A stretch of DNA of 64,000 nucleotides from JAPPLB01 sp965218555. Its GTDB lineage: Bacteria > Acidobacteriota > Terriglobia > Bryobacterales > UBA6623. Positions 52,801 through 61,572 of this stretch are shown one piece after another. A model generated the notes under the pieces. It saw nothing but the letters and a program-made list of their open reading frames with translations, was not told where the DNA came from and made no database searches. The stretch is taken from positions 4,526,001 to 4,590,000 of the forward strand of contig OZ244625.1 in the NCBI GenBank assembly GCA_965218555.1. The letters run 5' to 3'. Numbering within the stretch: the first letter of the stretch is position 1; the number at the start of each line of letters is the position of its first letter. The position numbers were made by a program, and so were the translations under genes.

Positions 52801-54132
52801 ATGATGACCAGCAAGAATGGCGTGAACCGCCGGGAGTTCGTAACGAGCACCGTGGGAGTCAGCTCGGCTGCGGCGATGGCTTCGAGCGCGAGCGCGGCGA
52901 GGCCGTCAGCCAGGAGGATCATCGGTGCGAACGACCGGATCAACGTAGGATTTGTCGGTGTTGGCGGCCGCGGCAGCAGCTTGATGCGTTTGGTCTTGCG
53001 GATGGCCGAGCAGCGTGCTGACATCAATGTAACCGCCGTCTGTGATGTTTACCAGAAGCGCAAGAGGATAGCTCAAGAGCGTTCCGGGGCTGATTTCGCA
53101 ACGCTGGACTATCGCGAGGTGTTGGCGCGGCCCGGTGTGGATGCAGTGGTGGTGGCGACCCCTGACCATTGGCACGGCCAGATCGCGCTCGACGCTCTCG
53201 ATCAAGGCAAGGACGTGTACCTCGAGAAGCCGATGTGCCACACCATCGAGGAAGCGCAAAAGGTGTCCGAGAAGGTGAAGCAGACGAAAGGCGTCTTGCA
53301 GGTTGGCTCACAGACCACGTCGTCGCGGCAATGGTGGAAGGCTCGCAAAGCGATCGCCGACAGCATGATTGGCCCTCTACTTTTGAGCCAAGGCTCCTAT
53401 CATCGCAACTCGGTACGGGGCGAGTGGAACTACGATATTGATCCGGAAGCCGGTCCGGCGCGCGCTGGCGACAATTACATCGACTGGAAGACTTGGCTCG
53501 GCCCGGCGCCGAAACGGGCTTGGGATCCGGAACGGTTCTTCCGATTCCGCAAGTATTGGGACTACTCGGGCGGGATTGCGACCGACCTTTTCTACCACGT
53601 CGTCGCGCCGCTTAACATTTGCTGGGAGGAGCCGCAGTTTCCCTACAAAGTCGCTGCGACGGGTGGTATCTACGCCTTTAAGGACCGCGAAGTGCCCGAC
53701 ACGTTCAACTTGCTGGCGGATTTCGCCAAAGGGCACAGCTTGGTGCTGAGCTCATCGATGGCGAACTCGACACACATTCCAGGGCTGCTACGCGGTCAGC
53801 ACGGGACGATAACGATGGTGGACCACGGGAAGTTCGAAGGCCGGACGGACCACATCACGGTCTCTGCAGAGCGTGCGCATCTTGAAGAGTTTGTGTCGAA
53901 GTGGGGATATCAGTCGGTAGACATTCCCGTGGAGGAGACGCCGCGGGATGCGCATATGTCGAACTTCTTCGAGTGTATGCGAACGCGTCAGAAAACAGTG
54001 CTGGATGCGGAGACAGCGTACCGGGCTCAAGTCACGATCTCGCTGGGTGTCGAGAGCTTCCGGCGCGGGAAGATCTTGTACTTCGATCCGACAAAGGAGC
54101 GGGTTGTTGAGAAGGCGCCTGCACCAGGGTAG
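52801..54132 (+). CDS. Tat-exported Gfo/Idh/MocA oxidoreductase (canonical)
   Basis: A 443-residue protein. ATG 52801 follows AAGGAG and puts the Tat-type signal (NRREFVTSTVGVSSAAAMA) at the N-terminus; an upstream in-frame start at 52702 would bury it. Rossmann motif FVGVGGRGSS. Unlike the three relatives at 15.6-23.2 kb it retains the canonical VYLEKPMCHT, with the EKP lysine, and a DLFYHVVAPLN histidine block, so it should be catalytically normal. Members of this clade act on sugars, cyclitols or amino sugars outside the cytosol. An intact IS481 copy starts 22 bases after its stop codon. Confidence 0.88.
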   Translation: MMTSKNGVNRREFVTSTVGVSSAAAMASSASAARPSARRIIGANDRINVGFVGVGGRGSSLMRLVLRMAEQRADINVTAVCDVYQKRKRIAQERSGADFATLDYREVLARPGVDAVVVATPDHWHGQIALDALDQGKDVYLEKPMCHTIEEAQKVSEKVKQTKGVLQVGSQTTSSRQWWKARKAIADSMIGPLLLSQGSYHRNSVRGEWNYDIDPEAGPARAGDNYIDWKTWLGPAPKRAWDPERFFRFRKYWDYSGGIATDLFYHVVAPLNICWEEPQFPYKVAATGGIYAFKDREVPDTFNLLADFAKGHSLVLSSSMANSTHIPGLLRGQHGTITMVDHGKFEGRTDHITVSAERAHLEEFVSKWGYQSVDIPVEETPRDAHMSNFFECMRTRQKTVLDAETAYRAQVTISLGVESFRRGKILYFDPTKERVVEKAPAPG

Positions 54133-54154
54133 GGAAGGGAAGTAAGGCCTCTAG

Positions 54155-55187
54155 CTGTGATCTTTCAATAGGTTGTTCACTCGGTCCCAACCGAGGAAAC
54201 TGAGGGTACCAAGCACAAAGTTTCCCGGAAGGAGGACCAAGTGAACATCCATCAGAATGCCAAGTTGACGCCGCAGAGTCGAGCCGCTGTCGTCCGGCGG
54301 ATTCTCGACCAGGGCCAGACCCCGAAGGCGGTGGCCAGCGCCTTCGGGGTCTGCGCACGCACGGTGCGCAAGTGGGTGGCCCGCTATCGGGCTGAGGGCG
54401 CGGACGGATTGCTCGACCGCAGTTCGCGTCCGCACCGCTCGCCCCGCAGCATACCTGCCACTCTCATCAGCCGCATCACCGCCTTGCGCCGGCTGCGCTG
54501 GACCGGCGCCCAGATCGCCGCCACTGTCGGGGTGGCGCCCGCTACCGTCAGTCGAGTCCTCCGCCGCCAGGGGCTTGCTCGCCTTAGTGCCCTCGACCTG
54601 CCGCCGCCCGTCCGGCGCTACGAACATCCCCACCCGGGCGACCTGCTGCACCTTGATATCAAGAAACTCGGCCGCTTTCGCCGCCCCGGTCACCGCGTCA
54701 CCGGGGACCGCCGCCACTCCAGCCCCGGCGCCGGCTGGGAATACCTTCATGTCTGCGTCGACGACCACTCCCGCCTCGCCTTCTCCCAGCTCTATCCCGA
54801 CCAGACCGCCGCCACTGCCGCGGCCTTTCTCACCGCCGCCCTCGACTACTACCACCGCCTCGGCATCCGCGTCCGCCGCGTGCTCACTGACAACGGCGGG
54901 TGTTACCGTTCCAGGGCCTTCCATGCACGCTGTGCCCAACGCGGCCTACGCCATCGCTTCACCCGGCCCTTCACCCCTCCTACCAACGGCAAAGCCGAAC
55001 GCTTCATCCAGACCGCGCTACGTGAGTGGGCCTACGCCCACACCTATCACACCTCCACCCAGCGTGCCCAACACCTCAGACACTGGCTCCACCGCTACAA
55101 TTGGCACCGCCCACACGCTAGTCTTAAAGCCAACCCGCCCATCAGTCGAATCGGTCTGACCGGGGACAACCTGTTGAGGTTCCACAT
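54155..55187 (+). mobile_element. IS481-family element, copy 2 (intact)
   Basis: A 1033-bp element flanked by CTAG (54151-54154 and 55188-55191). Ends begin CTGTGATCTTTCAATAGGTT (left) and, inward from the right, ATGTGGAACCTCAACAGGTT. It is in inverted orientation to copy 1 and exactly 46 bp longer. The right CTAG carries the stop codons of both the transposase (plus) and the convergent TolC-type gene (minus). Confidence 0.92.
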
Positions 55188-55191
55188 CTAG
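54241..55191 (+). CDS. IS481-family transposase
   Basis: A 316-residue transposase starting with GTG behind GGAGGA. Two N-terminal HTH motifs (GQTPKAVASAFGVCARTVRK; TGAQIAATVGVAPATVSRVL) and an rve integrase core with the full DDE triad: Asp in CVDDHSRLAFS, Asp in VLTDNGGCYRS, Glu in PTNGKAERFIQTAL. The TAG stop (55189-55191) lies in the duplicated target CTAG, outside the element. This copy is the probable source of copy 1's family in this genome and looks active. Confidence 0.93.
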   Translation: MNIHQNAKLTPQSRAAVVRRILDQGQTPKAVASAFGVCARTVRKWVARYRAEGADGLLDRSSRPHRSPRSIPATLISRITALRRLRWTGAQIAATVGVAPATVSRVLRRQGLARLSALDLPPPVRRYEHPHPGDLLHLDIKKLGRFRRPGHRVTGDRRHSSPGAGWEYLHVCVDDHSRLAFSQLYPDQTAATAAAFLTAALDYYHRLGIRVRRVLTDNGGCYRSRAFHARCAQRGLRHRFTRPFTPPTNGKAERFIQTALREWAYAHTYHTSTQRAQHLRHWLHRYNWHRPHASLKANPPISRIGLTGDNLLRFHI

Positions 55192-56825
55192 GGAGTTCCG
55201 AGCGCGATACTGCGGGTGCTGAGAAGCTCGCCGGTGGCCTGCAGCAGCGTGAGCAAGCTACGGCGGTAGGCGATCGCCTGGGCGAGCACCTGTGCTTGTG
55301 CGTCCACCAAGTCGTTCTGGGCCTGCAGCACGAAGAAGGCGGTGTTGACACCCAGGTCGTACTTTTTCTGTTCAGCGTCCAAGCGCTTCTGTGCGAATCC
55401 GAGAGCGATTTTGGCTTGGTTGACGGCGGCTTTACTGAGTTCAACGCCGGAAATGGCTTGGAGCACTTCCAGGCGGACCGTTTGCTCGTCACTCCGCAGG
55501 TTATACAGGTTGCGTTTCTTCTGAATAGCGGCATTGGCAAGGTCGGTAGCCGCTCTGCGGTTCCGGAGAGGAAGCTGTAACACGAGTCCGAATCCATAGG
55601 TCGGATATCGGAACTGGAAGAGCTGATCGAAGGCCTGAGGAAAGCCTCCGGGAATGACCTCGACCACTGAGCCCCCAAGCCCCGATCGGTCAAAGAAGTT
55701 GCCGCTACGCCCTTGCGAACTATAGTTGGCGTTGATCGAAAGGTCCGGACGAATGTCGTTCGTGAAGCCTTCGATGTTCAGGTCGTCGATCTGCAAGGCG
55801 CGTCGGGTCTGCTTGAGTTCAGGCCGATTCCTGAGCGCTCGAGCTACGACCTCTTCGGGGTCCGGGACCTCCATGTAGAAGCGGGGTTCGACCGATTCGG
55901 TTAGTACGAGCGGATAGTGGCGGAAGTCGGGGTGGAGGTCGGCCCCGATCCAGCGCCGGACCGCGTCCTCGAACTGCTGTAGCCGATAGCGCTCCTGAGT
56001 AACGCGAACCTGGGCGTTGGCGAAGTTCTGCTCTGGTTGGAAAATATCGAGTGGAGAGATCGCTCCGAGTTCCAAGCGCCGCTTCTCCTGATCCAGGAAG
56101 GCTCTAGAGATTTCAAGGTTGTTCTCCTCAACCTTCAGTTGCTCGCGAGCGTTGATGGCGTTCCAATAGGCGCTCTCGGCCTGAAAGATCAGCGCCAATA
56201 CGCGCTCTCGGACCTGCTCTTCCGTCTGCGCCAACCGCGACTGCGCAACCATGATCGGAATACGCTGGACGTAGCGCCCGCGGCCCCGTAACAGGTTTTG
56301 GCTCACGGTGAATTGCACGTTTTGGGTGATGCTGGGGTTGAAGTTGGCGAACTGGCTGTTGTCAGCGAACTTCCCTCCCGTGTAGCCAATGGAGTAGTCG
56401 GTGCCGGTGTCGAGGCTCTGGGTGTAGGTGAACCCGCCGGTCTGGTTCAGCCGCGCGCGAACATCGGCCCCTTGGAGTTGATCGATTGACGGTGTTGTGG
56501 AGCGGTTCGACCGAAAGTCGGCTATGACGCTTGGGTCAAAAGGACTGTAGGCGCGCTGAATGTTGTTCTGCTCTTCGATGATCGCGAGCTTCTGGAGATT
56601 AACGTCGGGATTGTTCGACATCACCAATTCCAGGTAGGTCCGCAGCGACAATTCGAGCTTCGAGTCGTAGAGAAAGTCCCGCAGATGCGATACGGGTTCG
56701 ATTTGGACATTGAGCGGCGGACGCGACCACTGCTGCCGAAAGTAGCTCTTACTGGGGAACGTGCTGAATTGTGCGGTCAGAGAGAGTACTCCAACCAGGA
56801 TCAATGTGATGAGTCTCTTAACCAT
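55188..56825 (-). CDS. TolC-family outer-membrane efflux protein
   Basis: A 545-residue TolC-like protein with a signal peptide (KRLITLILVGVLSLTAQF). The helical-barrel halves are recognisable by long coiled-coil stretches such as AQSRLAQTEEQVRERVLALI and KKRNLYNLRSDEQTVRLEVL, and by internal repeats around LELGAISPLDIFQPEQNFA and YDLGVNTAFFVLQAQNDLV, the usual paired TolC repeat. It forms the outer-membrane channel for the permease/RND modules encoded upstream. It is the last gene of the operon, and its TAG stop is part of the CTAG hit by IS481. Confidence 0.9.
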   Translation of the reverse strand: MVKRLITLILVGVLSLTAQFSTFPSKSYFRQQWSRPPLNVQIEPVSHLRDFLYDSKLELSLRTYLELVMSNNPDVNLQKLAIIEEQNNIQRAYSPFDPSVIADFRSNRSTTPSIDQLQGADVRARLNQTGGFTYTQSLDTGTDYSIGYTGGKFADNSQFANFNPSITQNVQFTVSQNLLRGRGRYVQRIPIMVAQSRLAQTEEQVRERVLALIFQAESAYWNAINAREQLKVEENNLEISRAFLDQEKRRLELGAISPLDIFQPEQNFANAQVRVTQERYRLQQFEDAVRRWIGADLHPDFRHYPLVLTESVEPRFYMEVPDPEEVVARALRNRPELKQTRRALQIDDLNIEGFTNDIRPDLSINANYSSQGRSGNFFDRSGLGGSVVEVIPGGFPQAFDQLFQFRYPTYGFGLVLQLPLRNRRAATDLANAAIQKKRNLYNLRSDEQTVRLEVLQAISGVELSKAAVNQAKIALGFAQKRLDAEQKKYDLGVNTAFFVLQAQNDLVDAQAQVLAQAIAYRRSLLTLLQATGELLSTRSIALGTP

Positions 56826-56907
56826 TTGCGTCGTACTTCAGTTCTAGAACCAGGCAGAGAAAAATGCCGAAGCGATTGGGCCCCCGACAGGAGGGCGGGC
56901 TGACACG

Positions 56908-58164
56908 TTATTCGTAGCGGATGGCCTCGATGGGGTCGAGTTTCGCGGCCTGCACCGCCGGGTAGATTCCAAACAACAAACCGATAAACACCGACACCCC
57001 GAAAGCCACGACGATCGAAGTCGCAGTTACCACGGTGGGCCATTCGGCGATGTTGGCGATAATGAGCGACCCGCCGAATCCGGCTCCAATTCCGATCAGA
57101 CCCCCCGCGATCGAAATGAGAACCGCCTCGATCAGAAACTGGCGGACAATATCCCGTTGCCGCGCTCCGATCGCACGACGAATTCCGATCTCGCGTGTGC
57201 GCTCGAGCACGGTGGCCAACATGATATTCATGATCCCGATGCCCCCAACGAGCAGCGAGATGCCCGCGATGCAAATCATAACGACTTCGAAGATGAACTG
57301 CGTCCGCTGGCGCTGGGCAAGAAGGCCGGCGGGTACGGTGACCGCAAAATCGCCGGCTTCATTGTGCGTCGCAGTGAGAATTGCGCGCACGACCTCGGCC
57401 GTCTCGATCGGATCGGCATCGTTGTACACGCGAAGAAAGACGCCGTCAATCTCATCCTTGAGATAGCTGTTGGTATCGTCAAAACGGCGCATCACCGTAT
57501 TCAGGGGTGCGACCACCAAATTGTTCTGGTCATCCGTCTCAAGGCCCTCGATGTCGGCTTCCGCCGACGATTGAGGAGCCATGACACCGATCACTTCCAG
57601 CCAAACCGAATCCATCTTCACGTGCCTGCCGACAGCCGGCCCGTAGCCCAGCAAGCTGATCTTGGCGCGTTCGCTGAGCACACAGACGGGTGCCGACCGC
57701 AAATCCTCCTCTGCGGTAAAGAACCTGCCTTCGAGCAACGTGATGCTATAGATATCGGTGTAGTTGGGGAGAACGCCGATCACCGTGGGCAGCTCCTGGT
57801 CGGACCTTGGCAACGCTGAAGTCGGTTGAAACCGTTTACGCGGCGACATCGCCTCGACGTTGGGGACGCTTTCGGTGAGGGCGCGGTAGTCGCGAAACGT
57901 CAGGCCCGGCGATATTTCGCGGACCGCGAGAAGAGTTTCCCGATCCGCAGCCTCGATTGCTTCGACGATGATGTTGTTGACGCCCAAGAGATCAATCTGA
58001 CGCAGAGTTTCCTGCTGGGCTCCGGCGGTGATCGAGAGCATCGCGACAACGGCGCCGACGCCAAAGATCATCCCCAACATCGTGAGCAGGGAACGAAGCT
58101 TGTGAGCCAGAAGGCTCCCCAAGCCCATCCACAGCTCGGGCAACATGGTTGGCACGGCCTGCAT
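56908..58164 (-). CDS. MacB-type ABC transporter permease (FtsX family)
   Basis: A 417-residue permease. ATG 58164 is chosen because it follows the upstream stop by 4 bases; upstream in-frame residues lie in the preceding gene. The first helix (LRSLLTMLGMIFGVGAVVAM) is followed by a MacB-type periplasmic core and then by three FtsX helices with ERTREIGIRRAIGARQRDI, ending AAKLDPIEAIRYE. This is the permease half of MacAB-type tripartite efflux pumps. No ATPase domain is fused and none is adjacent, so an ATPase must come from elsewhere or lie beyond the window. Located between a membrane-fusion protein and the TolC-type gene. Confidence 0.87.
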   Translation of the reverse strand: MQAVPTMLPELWMGLGSLLAHKLRSLLTMLGMIFGVGAVVAMLSITAGAQQETLRQIDLLGVNNIIVEAIEAADRETLLAVREISPGLTFRDYRALTESVPNVEAMSPRKRFQPTSALPRSDQELPTVIGVLPNYTDIYSITLLEGRFFTAEEDLRSAPVCVLSERAKISLLGYGPAVGRHVKMDSVWLEVIGVMAPQSSAEADIEGLETDDQNNLVVAPLNTVMRRFDDTNSYLKDEIDGVFLRVYNDADPIETAEVVRAILTATHNEAGDFAVTVPAGLLAQRQRTQFIFEVVMICIAGISLLVGGIGIMNIMLATVLERTREIGIRRAIGARQRDIVRQFLIEAVLISIAGGLIGIGAGFGGSLIIANIAEWPTVVTATSIVVAFGVSVFIGLLFGIYPAVQAAKLDPIEAIRYE

Positions 58165-58168
58165 TGCG

Positions 58169-60115
58169 CTAGCGAGGCCCCCGGCGTGCCCTGTCCGGAG
58201 TACCCTCGGCCCCGGCTCCAGGGCCGCCGACGTCTCCCGGGAAGGAGGGCCCCGCGGATTTCTCCCGGTCAGCTTTCTTTTTCTTCGAGGTCTTGCGCTG
58301 GTCGAGCGGCGGTCGCAATGAAATCGTCTCACCTTCTTCCAGACCACCGAGAATAGCTATGCGGGTTTCGGTTTGCCGGCCGGTTTCGACACGGCGCGGC
58401 ACGAGGCGGCCGCCGTCGAAGATGTAGACGATGTTGTTTTCGCCGGATTCGAATATCGCCTGCACCGGCACGTGAAGCGTGTCGGGGATTCTCTCGATGA
58501 CAACTTCCGCGTCGGCCAGCAGACCTGGGCGGAGTAGAACTTCGACGTCAGAACCCTCCTTGGGAGGAAGTGGGAGTCGCGCGTTTTCGCGATCAGCAGT
58601 GGTAAACTGCTGCTTGGCGGGACGGGATGTAGACGAGGCCGGGAGCGTCGGGATCGGGGTGGCTTCCGGTCTCCCACCGCCTGGAGCGCCCTGTCTGCTT
58701 CCGCCTTGGCTGTCTTGAGCGCTCCGACCAGCGCCGCCACGGGCCCCGGAACTGCCACCCATGCGTGCGCGCATCTGCTCAAAAAGTGCGCGACGCTCTT
58801 CCTGGCTCATGGATTGGATGTCGCGGCCTCCGGCGAGCTCTTGCATCATCTTGCGAGCCCGTTGGCGGTCCTCCTGCGACATATTGCGGCGGCCTCCTTT
58901 GCGCTGGGATTTCGACGCGTCGGATTTGTCCGAGGCCTGTGCATTCTTGGTGCTTGCGTCTGGGGTTCCCCTACCTGACCACGATGGAGCGTCGCCGGCG
59001 CGAGGCGACGCGGGTTCCATCGACCTTTGAGGCGGTTTCGTTTCTGCAGCCGCGGGGATGGATGCCGAACCTGCCAGGATGCGTTTGATCTGATCAGGTG
59101 TTGCACCGACGTGGGTCAGCAACTTCGTCATGTCCACACTGAGCACGCAATCAAATTTCTTTGTCGCTTCGCCACTGAAGAAATTCGCGGAGGCCGTACT
59201 GCCGAGCCGCTTAATCGTTCCCCTGACTGATCGCCCCGGGAGGGCGTCCAGATGGATCACGGCTTCCTGCCCTTCCCGCAACCGTGCCCGTTCGACTTCC
59301 TCCGCCTTGGCGACGAGTTCCATTTCAGAGAGATCGAGGATCTGGACGATCGACATGCCGGGCGAAACCTGGTCGCCTTCCTGGACGGGCGGCGCAGACT
59401 GGCCGAAGGAGCGTCGCCCCGACCGATTCTCGAGGGTCGAGACGAGCCCGCCCATCGGCGTGAGAACGCGGGCGTTTTCGATGCGGCGGCGATCCTGGGC
59501 GACTTCGAGCTCCGCTTTAAGGATCTCCTCCCGAAGTACCGCCAACTCGGCCTCTCGCTGTTCTAGGCGTGACTCAATGTCGGATTCGAGCTTCTGAAGC
59601 CGGCGCTTAGCCTCCTCAAGAGTCAGCTCGTTTTTCCGGGCGTCGATTGCGGAGATCAATTCGTTTTGCCGGACATCCAGCTCGGCGAGCCGTACAGCAA
59701 AGCGGGCGCGCATGAGCTCGACTTCATCTTGGCTCTTGAGAATCTCGAGCTCGGTTTCGCCTTTCTTCAGATCCTGTTTGGTCTTATCGAGATCAAGCAG
59801 GGTGTCTGCGAGAAAGACACGGCGGTCCGAGTCGTCGAACTCGGCGATAAGGTCCTTCGGTCTCGCCAACGACCCCGGCGCGGCCAACTGGGTGATCTGG
59901 GAAACCAATCCCAGATTGGGGGCCGCGAGTGTCGTTGAGCGGACAGCTTGTAACGTCCCACGGAGGTAAGACTTGACAACAAGCTCTCCACGCTGCACGG
60001 TGGCAAGCGCCTGCTCCGGTTGTTCATCAGAAATGCGGCTGATCAAGTAGTAGGCCGCCCCCGCTGCTGCGAGGAGGACGAGCAGGATGGAAAGCCGAAT
60101 GAGAATCTTCTTCAT
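58169..60115 (-). CDS. HlyD/MacA-type membrane-fusion protein with a disordered insertion
   Basis: A 648-residue adaptor, well above the usual 380-450. An N-terminal anchor (LIRLSILLVLLAAAGAAYYL) precedes a long coiled-coil hairpin (about residues 90-210, including ELTLEEAKRRLQKLESDIES) between lipoyl/barrel halves (GGLVSTLENRSGRRSFGQ). After GAT-PDQIKRILAGSASIPA the sequence is interrupted by roughly 150 residues rich in Gly, Ser, Arg and Pro containing two related helices, MSQEDRQRARKMMQEL and MSQEERRALFEQMRARM, before the barrel resumes at EGSDVEVLLRPGLLADAEVV. The C-terminal tail is basic and disordered. It presumably serves the permease downstream. Confidence 0.85.
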   Translation of the reverse strand: MKKILIRLSILLVLLAAAGAAYYLISRISDEQPEQALATVQRGELVVKSYLRGTLQAVRSTTLAAPNLGLVSQITQLAAPGSLARPKDLIAEFDDSDRRVFLADTLLDLDKTKQDLKKGETELEILKSQDEVELMRARFAVRLAELDVRQNELISAIDARKNELTLEEAKRRLQKLESDIESRLEQREAELAVLREEILKAELEVAQDRRRIENARVLTPMGGLVSTLENRSGRRSFGQSAPPVQEGDQVSPGMSIVQILDLSEMELVAKAEEVERARLREGQEAVIHLDALPGRSVRGTIKRLGSTASANFFSGEATKKFDCVLSVDMTKLLTHVGATPDQIKRILAGSASIPAAAETKPPQRSMEPASPRAGDAPSWSGRGTPDASTKNAQASDKSDASKSQRKGGRRNMSQEDRQRARKMMQELAGGRDIQSMSQEERRALFEQMRARMGGSSGARGGAGRSAQDSQGGSRQGAPGGGRPEATPIPTLPASSTSRPAKQQFTTADRENARLPLPPKEGSDVEVLLRPGLLADAEVVIERIPDTLHVPVQAIFESGENNIVYIFDGGRLVPRRVETGRQTETRIAILGGLEEGETISLRPPLDQRKTSKKKKADREKSAGPSFPGDVGGPGAGAEGTPDRARRGPR

Positions 60116-60130
60116 GAACGGGACGTGGGT

Positions 60131-61393
60131 TCAACCTTGCTTGCGGCTGTTCAACTCCGGGTTCTCGAGGGCGATCACTTCTCCCTCGCTCAGCGCATCG
60201 GAAACGACGATCTCGTTCGCGTTGCGCACGAGAACTTCAATCGTGCGTCTACGGAAGCCGCTTCCGCTGCGGACGAAGACGGTAGGCTTGCCGTCGATCT
60301 GAAAGCTGGCTTTCGAGGGGATCACGAGTACATCGGGCCGTTCCTCAACGATAACTTCTACGCTGGCGCTCATCCCGGGGCGAAGGCGATCGTCCATCTT
60401 GTCGATGCGTGCACGGGCCGGGAAATTCTTCTCGGGTGGGAAACTGCGATAGATCAAAGTGGCGATCGGGCTGAGCCATTCGACCTTTCCTTCAAACACG
60501 GCGCCCGCCACGGCATCGACGCGGACACGAACCTTCTGCCCCATCCGGGTCCGCCCCCGATCGATCTCTTCGACCCGGAATTCAACAACCATTGTGGACA
60601 GGTCCGGGATATCCACGATCTCGGCGCCGGCCCAGACGGAATCTCCCTCTTGGAAAGGCGGTCGACTGCGTCTTGATGAACCTTGTGCACGCGGGTTCGG
60701 CCGAATCTGGACGACGCCATCTACCGGCGCCCGCAGCACCATGTTGCCGAGATAGCCTTTGGTGCGCTCCAGGTCGCGCATCGCCTTGTTCTTCTTCTCC
60801 TCGAGCTGGACGATATCAGAATCCTGTGAGATGTCCGTGGCCCTAGCGGTCGTCTGCGCCTTCATCAGCTCGCCTTCGGAAACCTTGACGGTGATGCGGT
60901 TCTTGAGGCCCTCGATTTCCGACAAGATTTCCTGTTTGCTGGCTTCCAGCTTGGCGCGTTCAAGATCGTATTCCGAGCGCATGACCAGCATCGCGTTTAG
61001 CTCGTCGGCAATGGAATGCTGTGCTCTTGCCTGGACGATCTCGCTATCGACCTGCCTAACCTCGGTCGACTCCTCGAGGTAGCGCTCCTCCTGGGCCGCG
61101 GGGTCAAACTCGACGACGACTTCTCCTCGCTTGATCGGCTTGCCATCAGCGGCGAGCCAGACGATCTGCAGATCCGGCGTCTGCGGCGCCGCGATGGGGA
61201 CCATATGCATACTCTTCACTTCGCCGCGGGTCCGGACGGTCTGAACGAACTCCCTGCGCTCGACACGCGCTGTGGGAACTGTCCGCGTCGCCGGCGTCCA
61301 GAACTGCAGGCCGGCGTAGGCGACGGCAATCACCACCGCCAGCACGAAAAGCCAGCGTACTACTTGACTCGATCTTGACGACTGCTCCGCCAT
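60131..61393 (-). CDS. HlyD-family membrane-fusion protein
   Basis: A 420-residue periplasmic adaptor: membrane anchor (VVRWLFVLAVVIAVAYAGLQF), lipoyl half (VQTVRTRGEVKSMHMVPIAA), alpha-hairpin (about residues 100-190) and beta-barrel with RPGMSASVEVIVEERPDVLV. Normal length for the family. It starts 180 bases after the RND pump gene and is followed after 15 bases by the second adaptor, in one transcript direction. It may pair with the RND pump, leaving the longer adaptor for the ABC permease. Confidence 0.88.
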   Translation of the reverse strand: MAEQSSRSSQVVRWLFVLAVVIAVAYAGLQFWTPATRTVPTARVERREFVQTVRTRGEVKSMHMVPIAAPQTPDLQIVWLAADGKPIKRGEVVVEFDPAAQEERYLEESTEVRQVDSEIVQARAQHSIADELNAMLVMRSEYDLERAKLEASKQEILSEIEGLKNRITVKVSEGELMKAQTTARATDISQDSDIVQLEEKKNKAMRDLERTKGYLGNMVLRAPVDGVVQIRPNPRAQGSSRRSRPPFQEGDSVWAGAEIVDIPDLSTMVVEFRVEEIDRGRTRMGQKVRVRVDAVAGAVFEGKVEWLSPIATLIYRSFPPEKNFPARARIDKMDDRLRPGMSASVEVIVEERPDVLVIPSKASFQIDGKPTVFVRSGSGFRRRTIEVLVRNANEIVVSDALSEGEVIALENPELNSRKQG

Positions 61394-61505
61394 CTCTTGT
61401 GGGTGTGGAAAATCGACTCTTCAAGTGCCGATCCCCAGAGGGGACACGGGCCGGCTGAAGACAGCCCCCATTGTCAATTAAGACGCTGACTGCCTAACAA
61501 GGTTA

Positions 61506-61533
61506 TTGTCTCCCAAGAAAAAGTGGGAGACAA
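61506..61533 (-). terminator. perfect 10-bp stem-loop between RND pump and adaptor genes
   Basis: TTGTCTCCCA and TGGGAGACAA enclose an 8-base A-rich loop. No T run follows on the minus strand, so it could be an attenuator, an mRNA-stability hairpin or a weak terminator that reduces read-through from the pump gene into the adaptor genes. Confidence 0.5.
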
Positions 61534-61572
61534 CTCCCGCTTTCAGGTCGACTCGGGAAGGTAGCGGGCTTT

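Noticed and set aside
38177..55187. Composite transposon bounded by the two IS481 copies
   Set aside because: Each copy has its own CTAG flanks at an unrelated gene end, which indicates two separate insertions, not movement of the whole block.
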